From: Neofusicoccum parvum
Taxonomy: Eukaryota; Ascomycota; Dothideomycetes; Botryosphaeriales; Botryosphaeriaceae
DNA length: 64,000 bases
Assembly: GCA_020912385.1 (NCBI GenBank)
Contig: CP087219.1
Coordinates: 1,240,001-1,304,000 of the forward strand
Reading direction: 5' to 3'
Within the stretch, counting starts at the first letter, position 1. Every line of letters starts with the position of its first letter. This document shows, piece by piece, positions 55,425 through 64,000 of this stretch. Made by a program: the position numbers and the translations under genes. The notes below the pieces were generated by a model. It searched no databases and was not told where the DNA came from. It worked only from the letters and a program-made list of their open reading frames with translations.

Positions 55425-58177
55425 TCACTCCGCACCCTCGAGAATCGCCCTTGGGTCCTTCTTGATGGTGAGGTCTGTGAAGTTCTCTTCGTTCTCGATC
55501 ACCAGGCCCTTTTCGTTGGCCAGATGAAGCAGACAGATGAAGCAGTAGCTCGTGGAGATATCGGCCATCTGCTTCTTCGGATACACTGCTTGTAGGTTAT
55601 TCACGACATCCGTGAACTTGAACGAGCCGTCTTCTGCCTTGGGTGCAACTGGAGCGGGAGTTTTGTTGAGCAATATCGACTGCGAGGATACGTTAGCGTC
55701 TTCAAACCTGTCGTAATGGATGGCTTCGTTGCCTGGACATACATCTTCCAGCTCGTCTTCGTCCTCCCCGATTCCGATCCCGCGCCACATCTCTTCCTTC
55801 AGTCGCCGTACGTCAACCTTCTTCGCCACACGGGCGTACTGAACATACTCGGGCCGCAACCGTCGACTCTGCGTGATCAGTTGTGTGCCAAACGCCCCCT
55901 CCTGGTTGCCGGTGAGCACACTGGCTTCGCCTGCCTGCGCACTGTCCTTGAACTCGGGTGGCGGGGAGAACATCTCGCGTGCGTCGGCGAAAATGTCACT
56001 GTCATCATCGCCAGCCACAGCGCCCAGTCCGTCATCCTGGAAGAAGTCGGCATCGTAAGTGCCTTGTGCAGGAGCGTCCTCGTTCTCTGGGTTCTTGGCT
56101 GTGTTGTCCTCGTTACGGGCCCAGAAAACCTCATCCATTTCGCCTTCAGGCTCTTGCTGTTGCTTCATACCGTCGTTTCGGCTACCGTTGGAGCTAGATT
56201 TGCTGCGCGCACCCATACGGGCCTTGGGTTTGAGGAAGAGACGGAGGAGTTGGCGGGAGTTGAAGTGCTTGTCGTCGGGGAGCAGGTTGCGCGACTTTGA
56301 CTTCCACTGAGCTTTGGGCAATGAGATGGTGGATGCTGTTGTTGCGGAGGTGTACAGCACGTCAGCCATGGATTGGGTCATGGGTGAAGAGAAGTCAATC
56401 TGGAACGGTTCCTTCTCTTTCCTCTTCGTCGGCCCAGCCTCATTTGCCTTGTTGATGTCTTTGATTCTCCTGATGCGCCAGTGCTCCGGGCCAGCCCAAT
56501 TCTTCGATAATGCCTTGTCGAAGTAGTTCAGGATATTCTCCTGATCTTGCTCGCGGCCACCCGTCAATGTGACTCCGTAGTGCGTGCGATCTGCATCGAA
56601 GCCTCCGACTTCGTCCATCCCATCTTCACCTTCACGGTCTTCGCTGCCCGAGCCCATTGTATGCACACGCATCTGCGTCTCCAATGCTGCTTCTCTTGCC
56701 CAGACCTCGCCACCTTCTCCGAAGCCGGTTTCTGCGGGCAGATCGAACGCGCCCAAGCCATCATCGTCGTCATCGTCATCGAATCCACCAGCGAGGAAAC
56801 CACCAGCACCATTGCCCTGCTCTTCATCTTTGTTCTCGTTTCTCCAGTCGTCAGGAGCCTTCAGGAAGGGCAGATTCGCGGCGTCCGGATCTCCCAAGTC
56901 AAAGTTCTTCAGCGAGGGGCAAATGTCCTGGCCGTCCAGAATCGATAGATCCGGGAAGAATTTCGCCCCCAGCGCTGAAATGTCGATATCGGCGTGCTGC
57001 GTTGGTTCTGGTTCCGGCTGGGCCTCGCCATCGACGTCCATTCTATCTCCATCCTGTTCCGGCTGTTGCTCTTCGGCCTCGGCGTCGAGCTCGCCGGGCT
57101 GCACGTCGTCGCTGCTGTCGAACACGATGCGGCCGTTTGCGTCAATGGACAGGTGGTTTAGTAGGAGGCCTTTTGCGCCGCCCTCGTCGAAGTCTGCAGA
57201 CGCCTTCTTGAATAGCGGGTCAACCGAAAGTTCCATGTCCATCTTCTTCAGCTGCAGCTGCGCGAATGACGACGCCAGCGTCGACTCAGCCGACCTCTGC
57301 GCCCGCTTCCGCGTCTTCTTCCTTTGGCCATCCTCGCCGTCCTCGTCATCGCCCTCGCCGTCCTCGCCGTCCTCTGCATCGTCGCCCTTGCGCTTCTTGC
57401 TGTCGTTGCTCGTCGCCAGACCGCTGAGCAGCTTTCCTGTTTCCGTGGCGACGCTGTCGATTCTGCTGGTGTAAATCTTGACGCAGCCGTCGAGAGTGCA
57501 GCTGGCACGCTGGAAGTTGACGCTGTCGCCCTCCTTGAGCAGCGACATGTCGTGGAAGTAGTCGATGAGGGCGAAGTTCCATGAGTTGTTCGCGTTGATT
57601 TTCTTCCACAGTGGTTAGACCGGGGCTTTCTCTGCGTGCAGTGCAGGCGCGGGCAGACTCACATTGTCGGTGGCCATCTTCATCCACTCCTCGAAGTTGG
57701 CCAGGATGGGCACGCGTTTCATGGGGGTGACGGCGTCGCCGCCCACGTGGAAGGAGTTCTCGTCATTGTCGCCGGGCGTGTACTGGCTCTGGCCGGTCAG
57801 GGTCTGGCGGCGTCTGACGGGGGTGGCCGCGGCGCGGATCTGGTTCATCTGGGTCTCATGGAGGGCCTGGCGAGACTGAAGGCGCTTGGCCTTCTCCTGC
57901 TTGTCGTCATTGAGAGGCACCCTGCAAGGCAGATTAGAAGAGCGCCCGGCGGAAACGCGGTGGAGACGGACTTGATGGGCGTGTGTTTGTGCGGCGTCTG
58001 CACGGACGAGTAGCGGTCGCGGGCGCGCGGCATGGCGGGCGACGGGCGGCGGGCGCTGGGCGGGCTCGGCGGGTGCTGGGAGGGAGTCGGGGCGCGGCGA
58101 CCATGCGTCGCGTCGGCGGGCGGAGGGTGGTCGTGGTGGAGGGCGCGGTCGGCAGAGCCGGTGTTGGTGGTAAACAA
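55425..58177 (-). CDS. BRN1: Condensin complex subunit 2 (Barren/CAP-H kleisin)
   Basis: The exons are 57972-58177, 57663-57921 and 55425-57602, giving 880 residues. The introns are 50 nt (GTCCGT..CAG) and 60 nt (GTGAGT..AAG). The start at 58177 is the longest; Met49 (MPRARDRYSS) is an alternative. Conserved blocks are VPLNDDKQEKAKRLQSRQA, FEEWMKMATDNKINANNSWNFALIDYFHDMSLLKEGD, then NFQRASCTLDGCVKIYTSR and VATETGKLLSGL. A long Asp/Glu-rich middle follows, with GPEHWRIRRIKD and a C-terminal winged-helix region ending TDVVNNLQAVYP..ISTSYCFICLLHLANEKGL. It is the kleisin that bridges Smc2/Smc4 heads in mitotic chromosome condensation. It shares a 283-bp promoter with the exchanger gene. Confidence 0.95.
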
Positions 58178-58460
58178 GCCAGAGCCGGCCGGCGGCCGCG
58201 ATAAGCGTCACTCGCCACAGTGTGGCGGCCACGCACTGCATTGACAGCGCCCCGGCCTGTGGGCCTGGAGCGCGGCGCCAATGACGACGCCGCTAACAAC
58301 GCTGGCCAGCTGCCGCCTTTAGGGCTCCTCCCAGCGTCGCGGGCTGCCCAGCTGCCATGGCACCGCGATTCAAATACTCCAGCGCCCCTCGCCGCCGCCG
58401 CCGCCCTCGACTTGTCTCCGCGCCGTAGAATGCCCACACCGCTCTCCCCCGCCCTCCATC
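58178..58460. promoter_or_regulatory. Short divergent promoter, Brn1 / cation exchanger
   Basis: Only 283 bp separate the two start codons. The sequence is GC-rich without a TATA box. The plus-strand leader ends with a C-rich stretch. Confidence 0.5.
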
Positions 58461-61400
58461 ATGTTGCGCCGGCCGCAGCTGTCACCCTCCCGGCCCTCTA
58501 GGAAGAAGCGCGCCTTCTCCGCCCGCCCATTCTTTGCGACTGTCCTCCTGGTGTGCGCTATCGCCGCCGCCAGTCTGCTCCTGGACGCGCCCCAGACGCC
58601 TGTCCACCCGGATGCCTCGCGCCTGTTGCGCCGCGGTGTCTCGGCCCAGGATGAAGAGGTGTGTGCTGTCTCCCACTCCTCACGCGACCACCGAGGGCTA
58701 ACGCCGTGCCAGTGCCGTCTAGTCCACCATGCCCGCGACAAGTGCGCCTTCGTCCGCGCAAACTGCCCCGACGAGGAGGCCGGCATTTTCTCCTACCTGC
58801 AGCTCTACTACTGCCGCCTGCCCCACGCCAAGCCGTTCGCCTTCGCCGTTCTCGTGGCATGGCTGGCTCTTCTCTTTTCCACCATTGGCATCGCTGCCAG
58901 CGACTTCTTCTGCGTCAATCTCAGCACCATATCGGACCTCTTGGGCATGAGCGAGAGCATGGCCGGCGTCACCTTCTTGGCCTTCGGCAACGGAAGCCCG
59001 GATGTCTTCTCCACTTTTGCCGCCATGAAGACAAACAGCGGCAGTCTGGCTGTGGGCGAGCTCATTGGTGCTGCCGGCTTCATCACTGCCGTCGTGGCCG
59101 GCTCCATGGCCATCGTCCGCCCCTTCAAGGTCGACCGGAGGAGCTTCGTCCGGGACGTCCTCTTCTTTATCTTTGCTGCTGCATTCAGCATGGTATTTCT
59201 AATCGACGGGAAACTGTCCCTGTGGGAGTGCGCCACCATGGTTGGCTTCTACATCGCATACGTCCTCTTTGTGCTGTGGTGGCATTGGTGGCATGGCCGG
59301 AGGCAGCGGAAAAGACACGTCGAGGCCACGGCAAGAGGGCATTACGTCACACCTGGAGGCGAGGAGGCCGAGGTCTTCGAGCCGTACCATGACGAGGAAG
59401 ACGGGAGCATCGATGACAGGCATCGCCGCTCGCACAGCGCTTCTGTCGATGACCTACTCATGCTAGAGCAAAACAGCGAGTACGAGAATGAGCCCGGGTT
59501 CGAGAGTGCCGATGAGGAGGTTCGGGAGAGATGGCTGGGAGAGCTCAACCGCAACATGCGCTTGAGCCGCCCACGCCTGGGCGAGCGTCGCAATACGAGG
59601 CCACCACCAATTCGGCCCAGTCTGGTTGGCGCACTGGAATTTCGTGCTGTGTTGACTTCGCTGAAGAAATCGCGGAACATCCAGTCCATGCCCATCAACC
59701 TCAGACGCTACTCGGATGACCCGACCTTCACTACTGCCCAGCAGCAGGACCACATGTCGTCCGTATCCGATCCTGCTGCAAGGCCACCTTATGAGATTGA
59801 AACAGAGGGGCAGCCGTCGCCTGTGGTCGTCAGGCCCAACTTGGATGTACGAACAGCAGCAGGTAGCCGCATACGAGCTGTATCGGTCAATGATGCGGAT
59901 GGGCTGAGACTGGACCCTGGCTCGTTGAGGCAGCACATGATCCACCAGCAAGACCTCCTAGGCCCGTTGGATGAGGACAACAACAGCCTCAAGGTGCCAC
60001 CCAACAACTCAAGAAGGACATCTGATGCCTCAAGTCGTCATTCAGGTAGTAGAGGAGCCAGTCCGGCTGTCCACCAGCATCGCAGATCGCTATCTCCAGA
60101 CCATCTTGCCCCTCCAGATACACTACTAGTTCCCAGCCCGCAACCAGGCTCGTATCAGTCGGCAACCTCATCTACAGCTGTGAGCCCCAAGCATCTCCCA
60201 AAATTGGACATTCCGAAATCCGGACCAGCTGGTCAAGATCTGTCTCCTTTCCCAGCGTACCGAGACTACGCTTGGTCCATCCAAAGCGGCTCCCGGCCCG
60301 GCAGTCTGCGCCTGGTTTCTCCCAGCGCGTCACCGGTGTCTTTGTTCCCCAACGAGCACTTTCCTGATATGGAGGAAGAGGAAGAGAAACCACCGTCGTG
60401 GTGGCCAGGCAAGGTTCTCCCAACCCCCCAGAGGCTGCTCTCCAAACTCTTCCCTACACTGTGTGGCTTCAGGCAAAAGAGCATCTGGGGCAAATTACTT
60501 GGCATTGTTGCGGCACCGAGTGTCTTTTTGCTTACTATCACTCTTCCGGTTGTTGAGGCGGACAAAGACGAGGAAGACACTTTAGACGAGCTGAACCTTC
60601 CTAGCCCCATTATCAAGACACCTGCTAGTAATCATCGGTCCGCACCTAGCACAATTACCGTCATCGCGCCAGACGACGATCCTCCTGCAGAAGACGGCCG
60701 TCCGCACACTGAATCTATAGACACGCACGGAATGGCTGGACATGGCAGTACAGCAGGTGTTGCTGCCACCCACGAAACCCAACATCGAGCCGCGTACCAC
60801 GACCGGTCGCCAATGGTAATCATCTCGCCGTCCGCGGGTCCAATGAATCAGTCTCCAGAAGAGATACAGTATCGCCCACATACATCAGGCTCGTCTTCTG
60901 AGCCCAAGCAGTGGGACCGCTGGCTCGTCATCGTCCAAATCTTTACCGCACCACTCTTCGTTGTCATCATCTTCTGGGCCAACTTCGAAATCGACAATCC
61001 ACGCGCCCTCATCCGCCCCGTTCTCATCAGCCTCGCCTGCAGCCTGTCTGTGCTTCTCCTCCTCCTCGCCACCACAACGCCAGATCGACCGCCAAAATGG
61101 CGCGTCCTTCTCTGCTTCGTTGGCTTCGTCGTGGCCATCGCCTGGATCAGCACCATCGCCAACGAAGTCGTCGGGGTCCTCAAAACGCTTGGCGCCATCC
61201 TCAACATCAGCGACGCCATCCTCGGCCTCACCGTCTTCGCCGTAGGCAACTCGCTCGGCGACCTCGTGGCCGACATCACGGTCGCTCGCCTCGGCTTCCC
61301 AGTCATGGCCCTCTCGGCCTGCTTCGGCGGACCCATGCTCAACATCCTCCTGGGAATCGGGTTGAGCGGCTGCTACATGACGATCAAGCACGCGGAGACC

Positions 61401-61646
61401 AAGCACGAGAAGCACCCAGACCACCCGCTGCACTTCAAGCCCTTCCACCTCGACATCAGCAGCACCCTAATCGTCAGCGGTGCTACGCTGCTAGTCACGC
61501 TGTTGGGCCTGCTGGTCCTGGTGCCTCTGCGGAAGTGGCGCATGGATCGCGTTGTTGGGTGGAGTCTGGTGGCGCTGTGGACGGTGAGTACGATTGGAAA
61601 TGTTGTTACCGAGGCGTTGGGGTATGGCGATGATGATATAAACTAA
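58461..61646 (+). CDS. Cation/Ca2+ exchanger (NCX superfamily, CCX/NCLX-like)
   Basis: The exons are 58461-58658 and 58713-61646, giving 1043 residues. The 54-nt intron (GTGTGT..CAG with a perfect GCTAAC branch site) has no stop, so the frame also reads through it. Splicing gives DEECRLVHHARDKCAFVRANC, the conserved luminal Cys motif. An N-terminal signal-anchor helix is followed by two blocks of transmembrane helices. The alpha-1 repeat has FLAFGNGSPDVFS (158-163 GNGSPD) and alpha-2 has VFAVGNSLGDLVADI (911-916 GNSLGD). Between them lies a roughly 550-residue Ser/Pro-rich cytoplasmic loop, probably regulatory. Fungal relatives sit in the vacuole, ER or mitochondria and move Ca2+ against Na+ or H+. 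Confidence 0.93.
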   Translation: MLRRPQLSPSRPSRKKRAFSARPFFATVLLVCAIAAASLLLDAPQTPVHPDASRLLRRGVSAQDEEVCAVSHSSRDHRGLTPCQCRLVHHARDKCAFVRANCPDEEAGIFSYLQLYYCRLPHAKPFAFAVLVAWLALLFSTIGIAASDFFCVNLSTISDLLGMSESMAGVTFLAFGNGSPDVFSTFAAMKTNSGSLAVGELIGAAGFITAVVAGSMAIVRPFKVDRRSFVRDVLFFIFAAAFSMVFLIDGKLSLWECATMVGFYIAYVLFVLWWHWWHGRRQRKRHVEATARGHYVTPGGEEAEVFEPYHDEEDGSIDDRHRRSHSASVDDLLMLEQNSEYENEPGFESADEEVRERWLGELNRNMRLSRPRLGERRNTRPPPIRPSLVGALEFRAVLTSLKKSRNIQSMPINLRRYSDDPTFTTAQQQDHMSSVSDPAARPPYEIETEGQPSPVVVRPNLDVRTAAGSRIRAVSVNDADGLRLDPGSLRQHMIHQQDLLGPLDEDNNSLKVPPNNSRRTSDASSRHSGSRGASPAVHQHRRSLSPDHLAPPDTLLVPSPQPGSYQSATSSTAVSPKHLPKLDIPKSGPAGQDLSPFPAYRDYAWSIQSGSRPGSLRLVSPSASPVSLFPNEHFPDMEEEEEKPPSWWPGKVLPTPQRLLSKLFPTLCGFRQKSIWGKLLGIVAAPSVFLLTITLPVVEADKDEEDTLDELNLPSPIIKTPASNHRSAPSTITVIAPDDDPPAEDGRPHTESIDTHGMAGHGSTAGVAATHETQHRAAYHDRSPMVIISPSAGPMNQSPEEIQYRPHTSGSSSEPKQWDRWLVIVQIFTAPLFVVIIFWANFEIDNPRALIRPVLISLACSLSVLLLLLATTTPDRPPKWRVLLCFVGFVVAIAWISTIANEVVGVLKTLGAILNISDAILGLTVFAVGNSLGDLVADITVARLGFPVMALSACFGGPMLNILLGIGLSGCYMTIKHAETKHEKHPDHPLHFKPFHLDISSTLIVSGATLLVTLLGLLVLVPLRKWRMDRVVGWSLVALWTVSTIGNVVTEALGYGDDDIN

Positions 61647-62789
61647 GTTGGATACGTCTTGTACTCCTTTCTTTTTGTACCTGTTTGATTAGGCTTGGCG
61701 AGCGCGAGAGAGCGCTTTTGTTGGATTCGTAGCTGGACTTGATGGTGTGTACACCGGCCGGGGTTGTCTTGATCAGTTGAGCATGGAGCTGGAAGAACGG
61801 AGTGACCATGCGGGGGGGAAAGTAGTCCTCACCCACACATTGGCGCGGCTGTATTCTTTTCAAGACGGCGGATCTTCCTCTGGCAGTCACGGCTGCCAGC
61901 AAGGGTTTTGTCTATTTGCATGAACCTGTCTTCCCTTTTTGTTTTGCCGAAGGGCTCTCGTTTCCCTCCGTTCTGTAAACATCGCTCTTCTGTCGTTTTA
62001 TCGCTTCTCGCAGACCCTTCCCCGATATCCAGTCTTCTTTCCCATTCTTCCCATCGCGTTCGAGTAAGCAAAGGCAAAGCTATACATATCTCTTGCACGG
62101 CCGGATACCCAGAAAAACACCCCTTTTCTTTCGATTTTCACCACACATATACGTACACACGAACACGAGAATATTGTTCCTTCAAGCCATGGCGTTTTCA
62201 TCCTCGTTCCCTCGCTCTACACAAGAGTTGGGTCGTGGTCCTTTGTGATCGGATTGCATTCGTCATCGGGTCCGCTGTATGTATTGTGCCAGCACGATAA
62301 CTTTCTTCCTACCAAGTTAGCGGTCGCTGATCAAATTGGGACGGCTCCAAAACAGAGCGACCCGAAACATAAACACATGGACTAAAATATCTGCCTTATG
62401 CGCACTTGGTGAACATCCACGGGATTCACGGGAGCAGATCTGAGATCGGCGTCGGATAAACGCACCGCACTGATCTCGCGACCTCAACACCAATACGAGC
62501 CATCGCACGGGTTCTGTTTGTCGTGAACGAGCAGCCAATAGTCTCTTCGATTGTCCGATCATCAGAAAAAAAAAAGGAGAGAGCTCTTAGCAGACAAAAC
62601 CCCTCATTATGCCGGTTTTCCGCCCGCATTCTATGACATGTGCAGCATGACAGCATCATCCCTTCCCCTAACCAGACCAACATCCCTATTTTTGCGTCCT
62701 TGCTTCAGGAGTCCCGCTTACACTCCTCAAATCGATAGAAAAAAAAACGCAGTGACCGCTTCTCGCGCTGAATTTCAGGCTCCAGAATT
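61647..62789. other. Convergent intergenic (3' UTRs)
   Basis: 1.1 kb between two convergent genes, with T-rich and A-rich runs (for example AAAAAAAAAAGG near 62566 and AAAAAAAAC near 62740). No gene was seen. Confidence 0.5.
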
Positions 62790-64000
62790 CTACGAAATCA
62801 CCTCCTCACTCTCCTCGAGAATCTCCTCAACGATCTCCTCGATGACCTCTCCGCCCTCCGCTTCGGCGGCGTCGTCCTTTTCGCCAGGAATTTCGATATC
62901 CTCCTCCCTGAGCTCCTCGATGACGCGCTCGCGCCACGCGAGCCACTCTTCCAACTGGCGGCGGCGCTTCTCGACCACGGCCTTGTTGGCTGTGTTCTTC
63001 TTCTCGAAGTCCTGCTCCTCAAAGATCTTGCTGTACTCGCGCAGGTTCTTGCGGATCTTCTTCTGCTCCTCCTTGGACAGGAGGGTGGGCGGGCGCGGAC
63101 GCCACACAAACTGCTTGAACCGCTCGATCTGGTCCTCGCGCAGGAGCTGGCCCTTGAAGTCCCAGATCTTGTAGCCGTTTTCCATCTGTTGTGAAGTCCA
63201 CTATTAGGATATCGTGACGATTCTTGCCGAAACGGCAGGGGGTGGAAATGTCATTACTTACCGGGTGCATGAAAGCAGAGGAGACGGTCGCGACGTAGCG
63301 GCCAGAGGGGTCCCACTCGACGCTGGTGATGCCGTAGTGCTCGCCAGAAGCCATAAGCTGGAGGTTCGCGTTGAGATCCTTGGTAGTCTCATCAGGGACG
63401 CCCTCATAGTCAAGATCCCAGAAGTCCAGATCGAACGTGGCCTGCGATCCGAGCGTTGCAACGACGACGAAGCGACCCTTGGGCGACCAGTAGATGCCGT
63501 TGCTGCTCTTCTTGTCAAGCGTGCGGACGTGCTTGAAGTTTCCGACGGTGTTACCCTTGGTCTTCTCGGGAGCGAAGAAGGCGACAGCGGTCTTTGGTGC
63601 GGCAGGACCAGTAGGAAGCTCCCCGGTGGTAATGAGACAGAAGCGGTTGCCCTTGGGTTCCCAGGCGAAGTTGATAACGGTCTCCTTGACGGAGTCGATG
63701 ACTTCGACGGGAACACCTTTCTCCTTGATACGGAAGATTTCAAGGTTCGTGGTCATCGACTTCCTGGATTTGGTCTTCTGGATGTCGACCTTGACGCAGA
63801 CATAGGCAGCATCCGATTGCCAGTGCAGCTTAGCGTCAGCAACGTTGAAGAGGTTCCGTGTCCGCACAATCTCCTTGGACGGGATGGTCATGAGGCCGAC
63901 CTTTGCAGGAGCGCTGCCAAGTTCCGGGGTCCAGTAGCAAAGAAGCTGCTCGTACGTCTTGATACCTTCACGCTGGGGGGTGGCCGGTGCCCACTCGAAG
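62790..64000 (-). CDS. PRT1: Eukaryotic initiation factor 3 subunit b (Prt1), C-terminal part; 5' end outside window
   Basis: The last exon is 62790-63185 and the preceding exon is 63262-64000 and beyond, with a 76-nt intron (GTAAGT..CAG). The visible about 378 residues include the C-terminal beta-propeller blades ([79 protein letters not shown]) and the final segment [13 protein letters not shown], then [21 protein letters not shown], a coiled coil and an acidic tail. This is the eIF3b region that binds eIF3i/g on the 40S subunit. The match is end to end with no disruption. Confidence 0.95.

Overview
The window is nuclear DNA of a filamentous ascomycete (Pezizomycotina). The evidence is many short spliceosomal introns, mostly 47-76 nt with GT..AG ends and CTNAC-like branch sites, and fungus-specific proteins such as Eis1, a But2-domain protein and an Izh3-type AdipoR protein. 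No operons, Shine-Dalgarno sites, CRISPR array, tRNA or rRNA gene or recognisable transposon were found. A dothideomycete is my guess for the class, but nothing here proves it. Gene models were built by hand: each splice junction was chosen to join recognisable protein sequence, and the exon lengths of every complete model sum to a whole number of codons.

Left part (1 to about 30 kb), accessory in character. It holds a long disordered protein with an N-myristoylation signal (partial), a decayed TPR relic, an SDR oxidoreductase, a secreted But2-domain protein, an unusual Dabb-GFA fusion enzyme, a membrane-anchored cupredoxin, a Dal5-type (ACS family) MFS transporter, and a protein with a duplicated domain. 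From about 18.3 to 28.4 kb lies a compact metabolic group: a second ACS transporter, a divergently transcribed NtaA/SnaA-type flavin monooxygenase, a medium-chain reductase, an alpha/beta hydrolase with two 16-nt exons, and a nitroalkane-oxidase-type flavoprotein that keeps the diagnostic Asp/Arg pair. GATAA-type motifs lie in the promoters of this group. The best candidate for an undescribed system is therefore a nitrogen-responsive uptake and oxidation cluster for an organonitrogen compound; that is inference.

Right part (about 30 to 64 kb), mainly housekeeping. It holds THO complex subunit 5, an Izh3/AdipoR protein, a Tyr/dual-specificity phosphatase, eisosome protein Eis1, CDK7/Kin28, mitochondrial ribosomal protein mS41, the Pch2 AAA+ ATPase, a coiled-coil ubiquitin-like-domain protein ending in a CaaX box, a class III aminotransferase, a putative small membrane protein, condensin subunit Brn1, a cation/Ca2+ exchanger, and eIF3b (Prt1, partial at the right edge). 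Several pairs are divergent and share short promoters (Brn1/exchanger, CDK7/mS41, phosphatase/Eis1).

The larger gaps (3.2-5.4, 28.4-29.8, 30.7-32.3, 45.0-47.3 and 49.9-51.6 kb) show no convincing gene. Long GC-rich open frames there look like chance.
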